From assembly GCF_032884065.1 (NCBI RefSeq), contig NW_027062662.1:922552-986551 (forward strand): a DNA stretch of 64,000 bases. Direction: 5' to 3'. How positions within the stretch are numbered: the stretch's first letter is position 1; each line of letters begins with the position of its first letter. The notes beneath the pieces are model-generated. The model saw only the letters and a program-made list of their open reading frames with translations. It did not search any database and was not told the DNA's origin. The DNA is from Artemia franciscana. Taxonomy: Eukaryota; Arthropoda; Branchiopoda; Anostraca; Artemiidae. Made by a program: the position numbers and the translations under genes. Below, piece after piece: positions 48,640 through 57,060 of this stretch.

Positions 48640-49015
48640 GGAAGGGGTGGTCGGTGGTCGTATAAACTTTGAAGGGGGATCATTCGATTAGAAATCGGAT
48701 GTTCTATTGCCCTTTCAGTCAAAAGGGGTGAGAGGGCAACGAGCCCCCCCTACCACTCAATTTTTCCCTAAATACATCTAATAAGATTTTGTGATAGGCT
48801 TTCCTTTGAAAATACTCCAAAGATCAGATAACAATTCCGGGGTTGACACAACCCCCAGGGCCTGGGGGTAGGCAATATAAGTTATGCCACGGGGGCATAT
48901 ATTGTTCTTATGAAAGAAGTGCTAATATAAGTTTCAGAGGGGGATAATTTGATTGGAAATTGAAAGTTCTAGTCCAATTTTTAAGAGTAAAAAAGGTGGG
49001 AGGGGATCAAAACTA
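48640..49015 (-). repeat. F2 units in minus orientation
   Basis: CATTCGATTAGAAATCGGATG, TTCTATTGCCC, AACGAGCCCCCCC and CAGGGCCTGGGGG, then a second start GATTGGAAATTGAAAGTTCT. Confidence 0.65.
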
Positions 49016-49261
49016 GACTAAAAAAAATCATAATATTTCTTTAAATAGGGACTTAAGGGAATATTCATTAAATGCTCTGTACACAAATTTAATTAAAAAT
49101 GACCTAACAAAATATTTTACTAAACCAAAAGACAATTGTAGTGAACCTGTTATAAAAAGGCCCGTAAGGCTTGCTGCGAAAAAAGAGCAAGATTAGCTTT
49201 GAAAGCTTGTATTTAATTATTCTGTTTCGTTTTAATGAATTTTCTTATCTCACATCATCCT

Positions 49262-49264
<3 letters not shown>

Positions 49265-49345
<81 letters not shown>
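49265..49345. repeat. (TA)n microsatellite
   Basis: About 40 TA units directly before an R3 repeat. Confidence 0.95.
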
Positions 49346-49347
<2 letters not shown>

Positions 49348-49652
49348 GAAAAGAGAAATCGCCAATGCAACAGCACAAACACATAAAAAAAAAAAAAAAA
49401 ATAGTAATTAATATAGATTAGCACTTGAATGAGGCCTTAACCCAACTCATCCATACAATCACATAGGTCAAACAGCATAGCCATACACAATCAACCATAA
49501 AGAATAATCCATGGACAGGCAGTCGTGTCGTCAATAAGTATAAGTCGTCATTTACCAAACAATAAAGACAGCAAAGACAAATAATTCAGAGGCAACAACC
49601 CAACACAAGGGCTCATCAGGAGAATACATACTTGCCTATGGGGTTTCGGCAC

Positions 49653-49659
<7 letters not shown>
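49346..49659 (+). repeat. R3 repeat, longest copy, between two (TA)n tracts
   Basis: ATGAAAAGAGAAATCGCCAA, an A-run and GAGGCCTTAACCCAACTCAT, then a further 150 bp not seen in the other copies (CAGGCAGTCGTGTCGTCAAT; GGCAACAACCCAACACAAGG; GGGGTTTCGGCAC). Confidence 0.75.

Positions 49660-49727
<68 letters not shown>
49660..49727. repeat. (TA)n microsatellite
   Basis: About 34 TA units after the R3 repeat. Confidence 0.95.
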
Positions 49728-49730
<3 letters not shown>

Positions 49731-50409
49731 CTGTGGACTCCTAGTACCATAGTACCGGGTAGTAGATAGTACTATACATATAGTACCACGAGCTGGGCAA
49801 TTGCAGAGGCACTGAGCGCCTGCCGTGTGCCAAGTGCACTTTTGTAAAGAAATTTTGTTTTTCACTAAAGTGAAGGACAAAAAAAAAATATGATTTGAAG
49901 AATATCGGTAGCAAGAAAACTACTCAAAACAAAAGTGAAGAACAAAGAAATACAAGGCTAAGCAATATGCCACAGCGAGAACAAGAATAAATTTGGTAAA
50001 AAGATAAATGACAGTGATATTTACAGGCAATCTCGAAATAGTAAGCATCAGAGCGTGTCAAAAATGGAGTGAAAAACAAATAGTTGTGCTGTTAGAAGAC
50101 AAGCGAAAACAAAACTCAGAAAGAGTCAGAGATGGGTTTGTGGTTAATGTCAAAGTAAAGGATAGTAAAGTTTTCGAAATCTTGTTCATTTTGTCAACAT
50201 GAAAGACAGAACAGGGAACATTAGTGGAGGAAATACAATAGTTAATATTAGTCACAGTACCACTGTTATGAATATAACTGTAATTGAGAGCTGTAGATGT
50301 CATGCGGTAACCAATTGGCAACCAATCTAAGACTAAGTTGGCACGAGTAGACGAACTATGGACATCACAATTGATTTGTTGATGCTAAGACATATAGAAA
50401 TAAAGTAAT
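49728..50409. other. No gene seen
   Basis: Contains short GTAC-rich palindromic runs near 49745-49790 and a weak open frame at 50008-50202 that I do not trust. It lies downstream of the 50445-50606 exon. Confidence 0.4.
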
Positions 50410-50420
50410 AATTTTTATTA
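50410..50420 (-). promoter_or_regulatory. Polyadenylation signal AATAAA for the 50445-50606 exon
   Basis: The minus strand reads TTTAATAAAAATTATT about 30 bases downstream of the TAG stop. The position and the surrounding A/T context suit a poly(A) signal. Confidence 0.45.
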
Positions 50421-50444
50421 AAAAAAGAAGAAAAAAGAAATGAG

Positions 50445-50606
50445 CTACCAATATTTTTTATATTCTTTTATATATCGTTTTCCCGTTATTCGTTTCATTC
50501 TGGTTGGGCCTCCTCTCCATTCTTGGCTGAAAGTATTCCATTCTTTTCGTATCTTCTCATTCTTTGGCCCCCATTCAGACGTTGGTTGACAAGCCTTCTG
50601 CACTTT
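50445..50606 (-). CDS. Last coding exon of an unrecognised host gene
   Basis: On the minus strand, acceptor catttttag is followed by a 53-codon open frame and TAG. It reads KVQKACQPTSEWGPKNEKIR, then KEWNTFSQEWRGGPTRMKRI, and ends with a basic, aromatic tail (YIKEYKKYW). An AATAAA signal lies about 30 bases past the stop on the same strand, so this has the layout of a terminal exon. It is rich in Trp, Lys, Arg and Glu, with no membrane segment. I do not recognise the family. The upstream exons should lie to the right, beyond the LINE at 51-55 kb, which would then sit in an intron in antisense. It could also be a fragment of an old retrocopy. Confidence 0.5.
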   Translation of the reverse strand, partial: KVQKACQPTSEWGPKNEKIRKEWNTFSQEWRGGPTRMKRITGKRYIKEYKKYW

Positions 50607-51253
50607 CTAAAAATGTTCATATAATGTATTAATTAGCATTTAAAATGAATAACCCGGGACAAACATGCTGTATATGGATTCTAATGTTTCATAAGTAATT
50701 TCATCATTTTCATCACAGTTGATATAGCTATAAGAAAATTTGCGGGCTAATCTTTTAATATAAAAGGGAAATTAATTATTATAATAGTAGCTTATAATAA
50801 TATAATAGTAGGCTTGTGTCACCAGTCTTCATTCAGAGTTCATGGTGTGAGGACCTTTTTTGGATATAACCTATTACTAAAGGATTATAGTCTCTACCTG
50901 ACCTAAAGCTAATATTTAATTCAGTGACCAAGGGACTATAATTTGAATAAGCGGATTATTTTTCTTCTTGAGTGAAAATTCCCTCGGGAACTATGGATTT
51001 TCTTATTGATATTCTCATGATCAGTGACCTGTATAATATATATAATTAAGACTATCTGATATTTATAGACTTTCCGATATTTATTGGCAATTGGCAATTA
51101 ATTGGGTGGGAGGAGAAAAGTAAGCAGAAGAGGGGTGAGTGAGTTGTTTGCAAGAGCCGTGGTACCCGCCGGGCTTGCCCCTTAAATTGCGGGGACAAGG
51201 TAGACAGCCTCCAACACTTCCCTTACGATTGCTTCCCTTATCCCAGTTTCAAA
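50607..51253. other. Between the host exon and LINE ORF1; probable LINE 5' UTR in part
   Basis: AT-rich to about 50815, then less so (GTGTCACCAGTCTTCATTCA; GGTGTGAGGACC), which may be the LINE 5' end. The ORF1 frame is open upstream of its ATG back to 51143 and reads CKSRGTRRACPLNCGDKVDS, Cys-rich but unconvincing as a finger. Confidence 0.35.
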
Positions 51254-52305
51254 ATGAGTCCAAATGTACCGGTCAACACCAAACCAGGGGATCTCTTTCT
51301 AGCTAGGTTCGCAGGCTACCCATTATGGCCAGTTCGGATTCTGGAGTCTGTCCCCACTTCGACAGGGCCTAAAAAGCATCACGTTTTCTGCTATGGAAAA
51401 AACATGATCGCCAATTAGTTACTTCTGAGCAGCTTGTCAGTTACAAAGATAATGTAACGCAAGCTTTAGCCAAGAAAACGAGAGGAGTAGATGCTGCATT
51501 TGATGAATTACGTGATTATCCGGATGTTTATAAACAGTATCTGAAGGGTTCAAATACTGCTGCTGATTGTGCAGCAGAATTTCGAAATCTTGTTAATGCT
51601 ACCGAGCAGGATTTGCTCGCTACAAAGAAAAAATTATTAGAGACAATTGAAAAGAAAATAGCCGAAAAACTGAAATCGACCGGGTCAACTCCAACGGCTA
51701 GTACTGCCAAGTTTGCGACAGAGACCATGGTTTCAGAAATACACGATGCGATCATTATAGAATTTAGCCCAAAGTTTAACATCATTGAAAAACAGCTCAA
51801 AAGTTACTTGCATGCTATTGAAATCCTTAAGAACAGGGTAACTCAACTAGAGGCGAAAGTTGACGATTATGAGCAGGAAGCTAAGCTAGATTCTCTCTTA
51901 TTTAACGGTGTGAAACAGAACCCATCGCAAAATCTAAATCCAGCTATTAATCATATCATACGTGACCAAATGGGCCTGTCTAGTATCGCAAATTCCGATG
52001 TTGTGAGTGTTCACCGGTTCCGTCTGGGTTCTAGTAACTAACAAAGACCGGACAAGGTGGCTCCCGTGCTCGTGAAATTTCGTTCTAAGGACATTGCTAG
52101 CGCCGTTTTCAAAGCAAAGAAGAATCTTGCAAATAGTGGAATTTTTGTATCTGAAATTCTCACAGAGAAAAAGCGCGAGTTACTGAATGCTGCCAGAGAT
52201 AAATTTGGAAACCGATGTGTATTGTCAGATCAGGGGAGAGTTTTTGTGCGACAGTCTAGTGTTAGTCCCATTCAGCGTATTTGGGGTATCGATGATCTTC
52301 TGTAA
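51254..52305 (+). CDS. LINE ORF1 protein: PWWP domain, coiled coil, RNA-binding-like C-terminus (two breaks)
   Basis: The frame opens at ATG 51254 (MSPNVPVNTKPGDLFLARFA) with GYPLWPVRI, the core of a PWWP domain, and then HHVFCYG, its second strand. The frame shifts once near 51400. It continues KKHDRQLVTSEQLVSYKDN, then AFDELRDYPDVYKQYL, which fits the remaining strand and C-terminal helices of an HDGF/LEDGF-type PWWP. Residues roughly 120-220 are a charged coiled coil (LLATKKKLLETIEKKIAEKL; IEILKNRVTQLEAKVDDYEQ). The last third (PVLVKFRSKDIASAVFKAKK; LLNAARDKFGNRCVLSDQGR) resembles the C-terminal domain of L1-type ORF1 / baculovirus FP proteins. An in-frame TAA at 52039 precedes this part. 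PWWP domains bind methylated H3K36 nucleosomes and DNA, so a targeting role is my inference. Confidence 0.75.
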
Positions 52306-52447
52306 TATCAGTGATAGTGATAATCGTTTTCATTTCCGTTCATTTTTTTTTCTTTTTCTTGTTGGAGTTTACAATATTTTTTGTTTTTTCGTTATCTCTT
52401 TTCTGTATATTTCCTTACCGTCAAATGCGGTCTGTACTATATTATAA

Positions 52448-54982
52448 ATGGCTGTTCAAGTAAATAATGAAATGCAGCAGTCCCGTTTGGACTTGTTGCA
52501 AAATTTGTCGTTTCGTATTGAAGACGTTTTGTCGTTATCGGTAGCGAATGATTTTGTGGGTCATCCATTTAAGCCGCTGCGGAGTAGCAAATATATTCGG
52601 TTAAGTGATATTGAAATGCCTGGGAAATCTGAGTCTTTGACTGTGGCTCAGTGGAATTGTCATCTGAATTCTAACCACCATGAGGTCGCCCGTCTGCTAG
52701 GTCCTTATAAAAATAAGGTAGAAGTATTAGGGATTTGCGAGTCGTTCGTAACTCAAGACACTTTCCTCTCGTCACATTTTTTTCCAGGCTATAAACTTGT
52801 GTCAAAGTCAAGGAGTTCAATGAGAGGAAGAGGTTTGACTTTTCTGCTAGCAAATTCTTTGGATTACGTAATTCGAGATGATTTAACTCTCTGGAACGAA
52901 GGTAAGCTCGAAACTTTATCAATAGAAATAGAGTTAGAGAAAAATAGAAAGTTCATCATTTCTTTGGTTTACCGGCCGCCCAGCGCAAACCCAGATGAAT
53001 TTTTTAGAGAATTCGATGGATTTCTTCAAAGAATGTCAAGTACTAAACTCCAATGTATTTTTTTAGGCGATTTTAACTTCGATCTTTTAAATCTAGAAGG
53101 AGTAAACCATGATTTTTTTAACCTTATGCTTTCACATAACCTTTATCCCGCAGTTTCAATCCCAACTAGGATAACAGATCATTCGGCAACCCTGATTGAC
53201 AATATCTTCCTTTCTTCGGATGCAATTGTGGAGTGCTGTGCTGACGTTGTCTTACACCCTGGGTCTGACCATCTACCAGTATTTTGCACCATTAAAAGAT
53301 TTGGCTGTAAACATAAAACCAGTACTAAGCTTCAATTCAGAATGATGAAAGCTGAAAATCTCAGGAAATTTAAAAATGAAATCAGCACAGTATCATGGCA
53401 AGAAGTCACGGCGGAGAAAGAAGACCCCTCGACTGCTTTTGATAAATTTATGAGTATTTTGTCTCCCATCTATGATCAGTGTTGCCCATTAAAAACCGCA
53501 ACTAAGAAGAAAAACCAACCGCGGAAGCCATGGATTACGGAAGAGATACTGGAAATGATGAAGAAGAGAGACCAATTATTCTCAGATTATCTCAATTGTG
53601 AGAGTGATGACAGTTGGGAAGAGTACAGAAAGGCAAGAAATAGGGTGGATTCTGCACGACGAGCTACAATGAGGGAGTATTTCGGACAGAAATTAAAAAC
53701 GCAGAAAGGAGACATTAGAGGGACCTGGCTGACTATTAAAAGCGTTCTCGACAATGGTAAGGATTCAGCATCAACTGAACAGTTAGCCATAGGTGAAAGA
53801 ACTGTGAGTGGGAGGCAAGAAGTTAGTGAAGAGTTTTGTAACTTTTTTACTAAAATAGGATCGCAAATAAACCAAGAGGCAAAAGATCAAAGCGGACAGC
53901 TAGATACTGAGGAGTTTGACGATAACCGCGGTCTTCATCACTCATTTTACTTTACCGAATGTACTATGGATGACATTACCCAAGCAGTGAAATCGATCAA
54001 ATCTAATGCAGCTGGTGTTGATGGCCTAAACATTAAAGCATTTAAAGCAGTTGCTGCGTATCTCTTACCTGTGATATTATATCTAGTCAATTTATCTGTT
54101 CAAAAAGGTGTGTTTCCTGACGAACTAAAGCGGGCAAAAGTTATACCCCTCCATAAAGGAGGCGATAAAAGAGATATTTCCAACTGGAGACCAATATCTA
54201 TTCTACCGCTCTTCTCAAAAATTTATGAAAAAGTAGTGTATAAGAAAATATACGAGTACATGAATTCGCTTGGGTTTTTGTCAGATTCGCAGTTTGGTTT
54301 TAGAAAAGGTCATTCTACAGTGCATGCCGTTCATCACCTTTTAGATTGTGTAAATAGTCCGTTAGAAAATAATTTGATCCCTCTAACTATTTTTATTGAT
54401 TTGAAGAAGGCGTTTGACACTGTGGATTTTGAAGTTCTACTGAAAAGACTGCGAAACCTTGGAATTAAAGATACAGAATTAAGTTGGTTTCGGTCTTATC
54501 TGTGCGGAAGATCAATGAAGGTGGTGATGAGTGATATATCTAGCGCAGCTATGCCTATAAATTGTGGTGTTCCCCAAGGATCAGTCCTTGGCCCATTACT
54601 CTTCTTGGTATATGTGGATACTCTTCGATTTTACCTAAATGATTCAGTTTTAACCTCTTTCGCCGATGATACAGCTATCACAGTGTTTGCCCGGACTTCA
54701 AAAGAGGTTGTGCAAAAAGTGAACCAAGTCCTTAGTCGGCTTCATGTTTTTACAGCTCTAAGCTCCCTTGCAGTAAATCTAAGAAAAACGAATTTTATGG
54801 TGTTTAGTAGAACTGGTGTACCTGAACTTCTTGAAAATGTGCTTTATAACGGTGTTACCATAACACAGGTGTTTTTTTGTAAATATCTCGGATTTTATAT
54901 TGATTGTAATTTATCTTGGAAGAAGCATGGTGAAATAGTACGGTTGTTCTGTTTGGGCAAGCAATTTCGTGATGAATTATAA
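52448..54982 (+). CDS. LINE ORF2: APE endonuclease and reverse transcriptase
   Basis: An open frame of 844 codons. Residues about 60-285 are an apurinic/apyrimidinic-like endonuclease with AQWNCHL, GICESF, VYRPPS, LGDFNFDLL and the catalytic GSDHLPVF. A charged linker follows (about 300-480). The reverse transcriptase spans about 490-800 with AKVIPLHKGGDKRDISNWRP, SQFGFRKGHSTVHAV, IDLKKAFDTVDFEVLL, CGVPQGSVLGPLLFLVYVDT, the active site FADDT, and KYLGFYID. The product would nick target DNA and prime cDNA synthesis from element RNA. The first ATG is used; ORF1 ends 142 bp upstream. The frame is lost at RLFCLGKQFRDEL, where relatives run on for about 130 residues; those appear in another frame just downstream. 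Confidence 0.92.
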   Translation: MAVQVNNEMQQSRLDLLQNLSFRIEDVLSLSVANDFVGHPFKPLRSSKYIRLSDIEMPGKSESLTVAQWNCHLNSNHHEVARLLGPYKNKVEVLGICESFVTQDTFLSSHFFPGYKLVSKSRSSMRGRGLTFLLANSLDYVIRDDLTLWNEGKLETLSIEIELEKNRKFIISLVYRPPSANPDEFFREFDGFLQRMSSTKLQCIFLGDFNFDLLNLEGVNHDFFNLMLSHNLYPAVSIPTRITDHSATLIDNIFLSSDAIVECCADVVLHPGSDHLPVFCTIKRFGCKHKTSTKLQFRMMKAENLRKFKNEISTVSWQEVTAEKEDPSTAFDKFMSILSPIYDQCCPLKTATKKKNQPRKPWITEEILEMMKKRDQLFSDYLNCESDDSWEEYRKARNRVDSARRATMREYFGQKLKTQKGDIRGTWLTIKSVLDNGKDSASTEQLAIGERTVSGRQEVSEEFCNFFTKIGSQINQEAKDQSGQLDTEEFDDNRGLHHSFYFTECTMDDITQAVKSIKSNAAGVDGLNIKAFKAVAAYLLPVILYLVNLSVQKGVFPDELKRAKVIPLHKGGDKRDISNWRPISILPLFSKIYEKVVYKKIYEYMNSLGFLSDSQFGFRKGHSTVHAVHHLLDCVNSPLENNLIPLTIFIDLKKAFDTVDFEVLLKRLRNLGIKDTELSWFRSYLCGRSMKVVMSDISSAAMPINCGVPQGSVLGPLLFLVYVDTLRFYLNDSVLTSFADDTAITVFARTSKEVVQKVNQVLSRLHVFTALSSLAVNLRKTNFMVFSRTGVPELLENVLYNGVTITQVFFCKYLGFYIDCNLSWKKHGEIVRLFCLGKQFRDEL

Positions 54983-55391
54983 GCGAACTCAAATAATACA
55001 AAACAAAGCACTGCGTCTGATAGGAGAATTTCAAAACTGTCAGAATACTGTGGATTGTTTTAGAAAGAATGATATTTTGAACATAGACGCGCTACGTGAT
55101 TACCAGCTAGCGATTTTTGTTTTTTAAAGTGTAAATAAGGTAAGCCCTGAGTGTTTTTATGATTTTTTTAAAACTAACTCGTTTTATCACCCTTATTTTA
55201 CCCGGAATTCGGAGGATTTGACTCACGAGAGAAGAAATACAACGAGAGCAGGATTTGTTCTCAGAAACATAGGTGTCAGCGTCTGGAATGACCTTCCAGA
55301 ATCGGTCAGAGCGGCAGTAAGTCTGGAATCATTCAAAAGAATGGTTAAATTGCTTTTTTATGGCACTTGGTATCAACCAAGTGACATATAG
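54983..55391 (+). pseudogene. Displaced C-terminal end of LINE ORF2
   Basis: In a different frame from ORF2, the sequence reads IQNKALRLIGEFQNCQNTVD, then LNIDALRDYQLAIFVF, a stop, then KVSPECFYDFFKTNSFYHPY and GVSVWNDLPESVRAAVSLES, ending FKRMVKLLF and TAG at 55389-55391. This is the usual C-terminal tail of CR1/L2-group ORF2 proteins (RIQNRALRxI, WNxLPxxI, FKxxLKxxL). It shows that the ORF2 terminus was lost by a frame change close to 54945-54985 rather than by truncation. Confidence 0.75.
55364..55383 (+). repeat. Perfect 8-4-8 hairpin at the LINE/satellite boundary
   Basis: CACTTGGTATCAACCAAGTG is an 8-bp perfect stem with a 4-base loop. It overlaps the last codons of the LINE (GTWYQPSDI) and precedes the satellite. 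F1 and F2 end with hairpins of the same 8-4-8 geometry. Confidence 0.7.
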
Positions 55392-55403
55392 CAATCGCCA
55401 ATT

Positions 55404-57060
55404 CTGTCGGTCTGTCTGTCTGTCGGTCCCGGTTTTGCTACTTTAGGCACTTCCAGGTAAGCTAGGACGATGAAATTTGGTAAGCGTATCAGGGACCGGA
55501 CCAGATTAAATTAGAAATAGTATTTTTCCCGATTTGACCATCTGGGGGGGGGGGAGTGGGGGGCCGGTTAATTCGCAAAAAATATAAAAAATGAAGTATT
55601 TTTAACTTATGAGCAGGTAATTGGATCTTAATGAAATTTGATGTTTGGAATGATATTGTGTCTCAGAGCTCTTATTCTAAATCCCGACCGGATCTGATGA
55701 CATTGGGGGGAGTTGGAGGGGGGAAACCTAAAGTCCCGGTTTTGCTACTTTAGGCACTTCCAGGTAAGCTAGGACGATGAAATTTGGCAAGCGTATCAGG
55801 AACCGGACCAGATTAAATTAGAAATAGTCGTTTTCCCGATTTGACAATCTGGGGGGGAGTGGGGGGCCGGTTAATTCGGAAAAAAATAGAAAAAATGAAG
55901 TATTTTTAACTTATGAGCGGGTGATTGGATCTTAATGAAATTCGATGTTTGGAATGATATTGTGTCTCAGAGCTCTTATTTTAAATCCTGACTGGACCTG
56001 ATGACTTTGGGGGGAGTTGGAGGGGGGGAAACCTAAAATCTTGGAAAACACTTAGAGTGGAGGGATCGGGATGAAACTTGATGGGAAAATAAGCGCAAGT
56101 CCCAGATACATGATTGACATAATCGGAACTGATTCGCTCTCTTTGGGGTAGTTGGGGGGGGGGGGAGTAATTCCTAAAAATTAGAAAAAATGAGGTATTT
56201 TCAACTTACGAACGGGTGATCGGATCTCAATGAAATTTGATGTTTAGAAGGATATCGTGTCCTAGAGCTCTTATTTTAAATCCCTATCGGATCTGGTGAC
56301 GGGGGCGGGGAGTTGGGAGGGGGAAACCTAAAACTTGGAAAACACTTAGAGTGCTGGGATCGGGATGAAACTTGGTGGAAAAAATAAGCACAAGTCCTAG
56401 ATACATAATTGGCATAACTTCTCTGTTTTGGGGAGTTGGGGGGGGGGGGCTAGGGTTAATTCTAAAAAAATAGAAAAAATGAGGTATTTGTAACTTACGA
56501 AGGAGTGATCGGATCTCAATGAAATTTGGAAGGATATTGTGTCTCAGAGCTCTTATTTTAAATCACGACTTGATCTGGTGACATTGGGGGGAATTGAGGG
56601 GGGGCCTAAAATCTTGGAAAACGCTTAGAGTGGAGGGATCGGGATGAAACCTGGTGGGAAAAATAAGCACAAGTCCTAGATACGTGATTGACATAACCGC
56701 AACGGATCCGTTCTCTTTGGGGGAGTTGGGGAGGGTTAATTCTGCACAAATTAGAAAAATGAGGTATTTTTAACTTACGAAGGAGTGATCGGATCTTAAT
56801 GAAATTTGAAGTTTGGAAGTATATCGTGTCTCAGAGCTCTTATTTTTAATCCTGACTGGATCTGGTGACATTGGTAGGAATTGAGGGGGGACCTAAAATT
56901 TTAAAAACGCTTAGAGTGGAGGGATCGGGATGAAACTTGGTGGGAAAAATAATCACAAGTCCTAGATACGTGATTGACATAACCGGGACGGATCCGATCT
57001 CTTTGGGGGAGCGGGGGCGAGGGTTAATTCTGAAAGATCAGAAAAATGAGGGATTTTTAA
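55404..57060 (+). repeat. Satellite array of about 290-bp monomers next to the LINE 3' end
   Basis: Starts with a short (TCTG)n run, then CCCGGTTTTGCTACTTTAGG, followed by about five to six monomers. The motif CAGAGCTCTTATT recurs near 55665, 55966, 56261, 56547 and 56833, giving spacings of about 302, 295, 286 and 286. Each monomer looks like a dimer of related halves. One half has GGATCTnAATGAAATTTGATG and the other has GGATCGGGATGAAACTTGG, and each is followed by a cGGATCnG segment and a long G-run. Divergence is moderate, so the array is neither brand-new nor ancient. Confidence 0.8.

Larger units (their letters stand above)
51254..55391 (+). mobile_element. Nearly full-length CR1/L2/Jockey-group LINE with PWWP-bearing ORF1
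   Basis: A non-LTR retrotransposon with the order ORF1 (about 51254-52305), a 142-bp gap, then ORF2 (52448-54982, continuing broken to about 55391). ORF2 has an APE-type endonuclease and a reverse transcriptase with FADDT. The QFGFRKGHST, DLKKAFDTVD and GVPQGSVLGPLLF motifs place it in the CR1/L2/Jockey assemblage. It is lightly damaged: about one frame change and one in-frame stop in ORF1, and a frame change plus one stop near the end of ORF2. It is therefore fairly young. The 5' end is unclear; the UTR may begin near 50.8 kb, and no target-site duplication was found. A satellite follows at once. It lies antisense to the host exon at 50445-50606. Confidence 0.88.

Noticed and set aside
49600-49660. 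Hammerhead ribozyme suggested by CTGATGAG on the minus strand
   Set aside because: No GAAA lies in the right place and the would-be stem II does not pair.
51143-51253. Cys-rich stretch before the PWWP ATG as a PHD finger
   Set aside because: Cys/His spacing does not fit a PHD or CCHC pattern, and the likely ATG is downstream.
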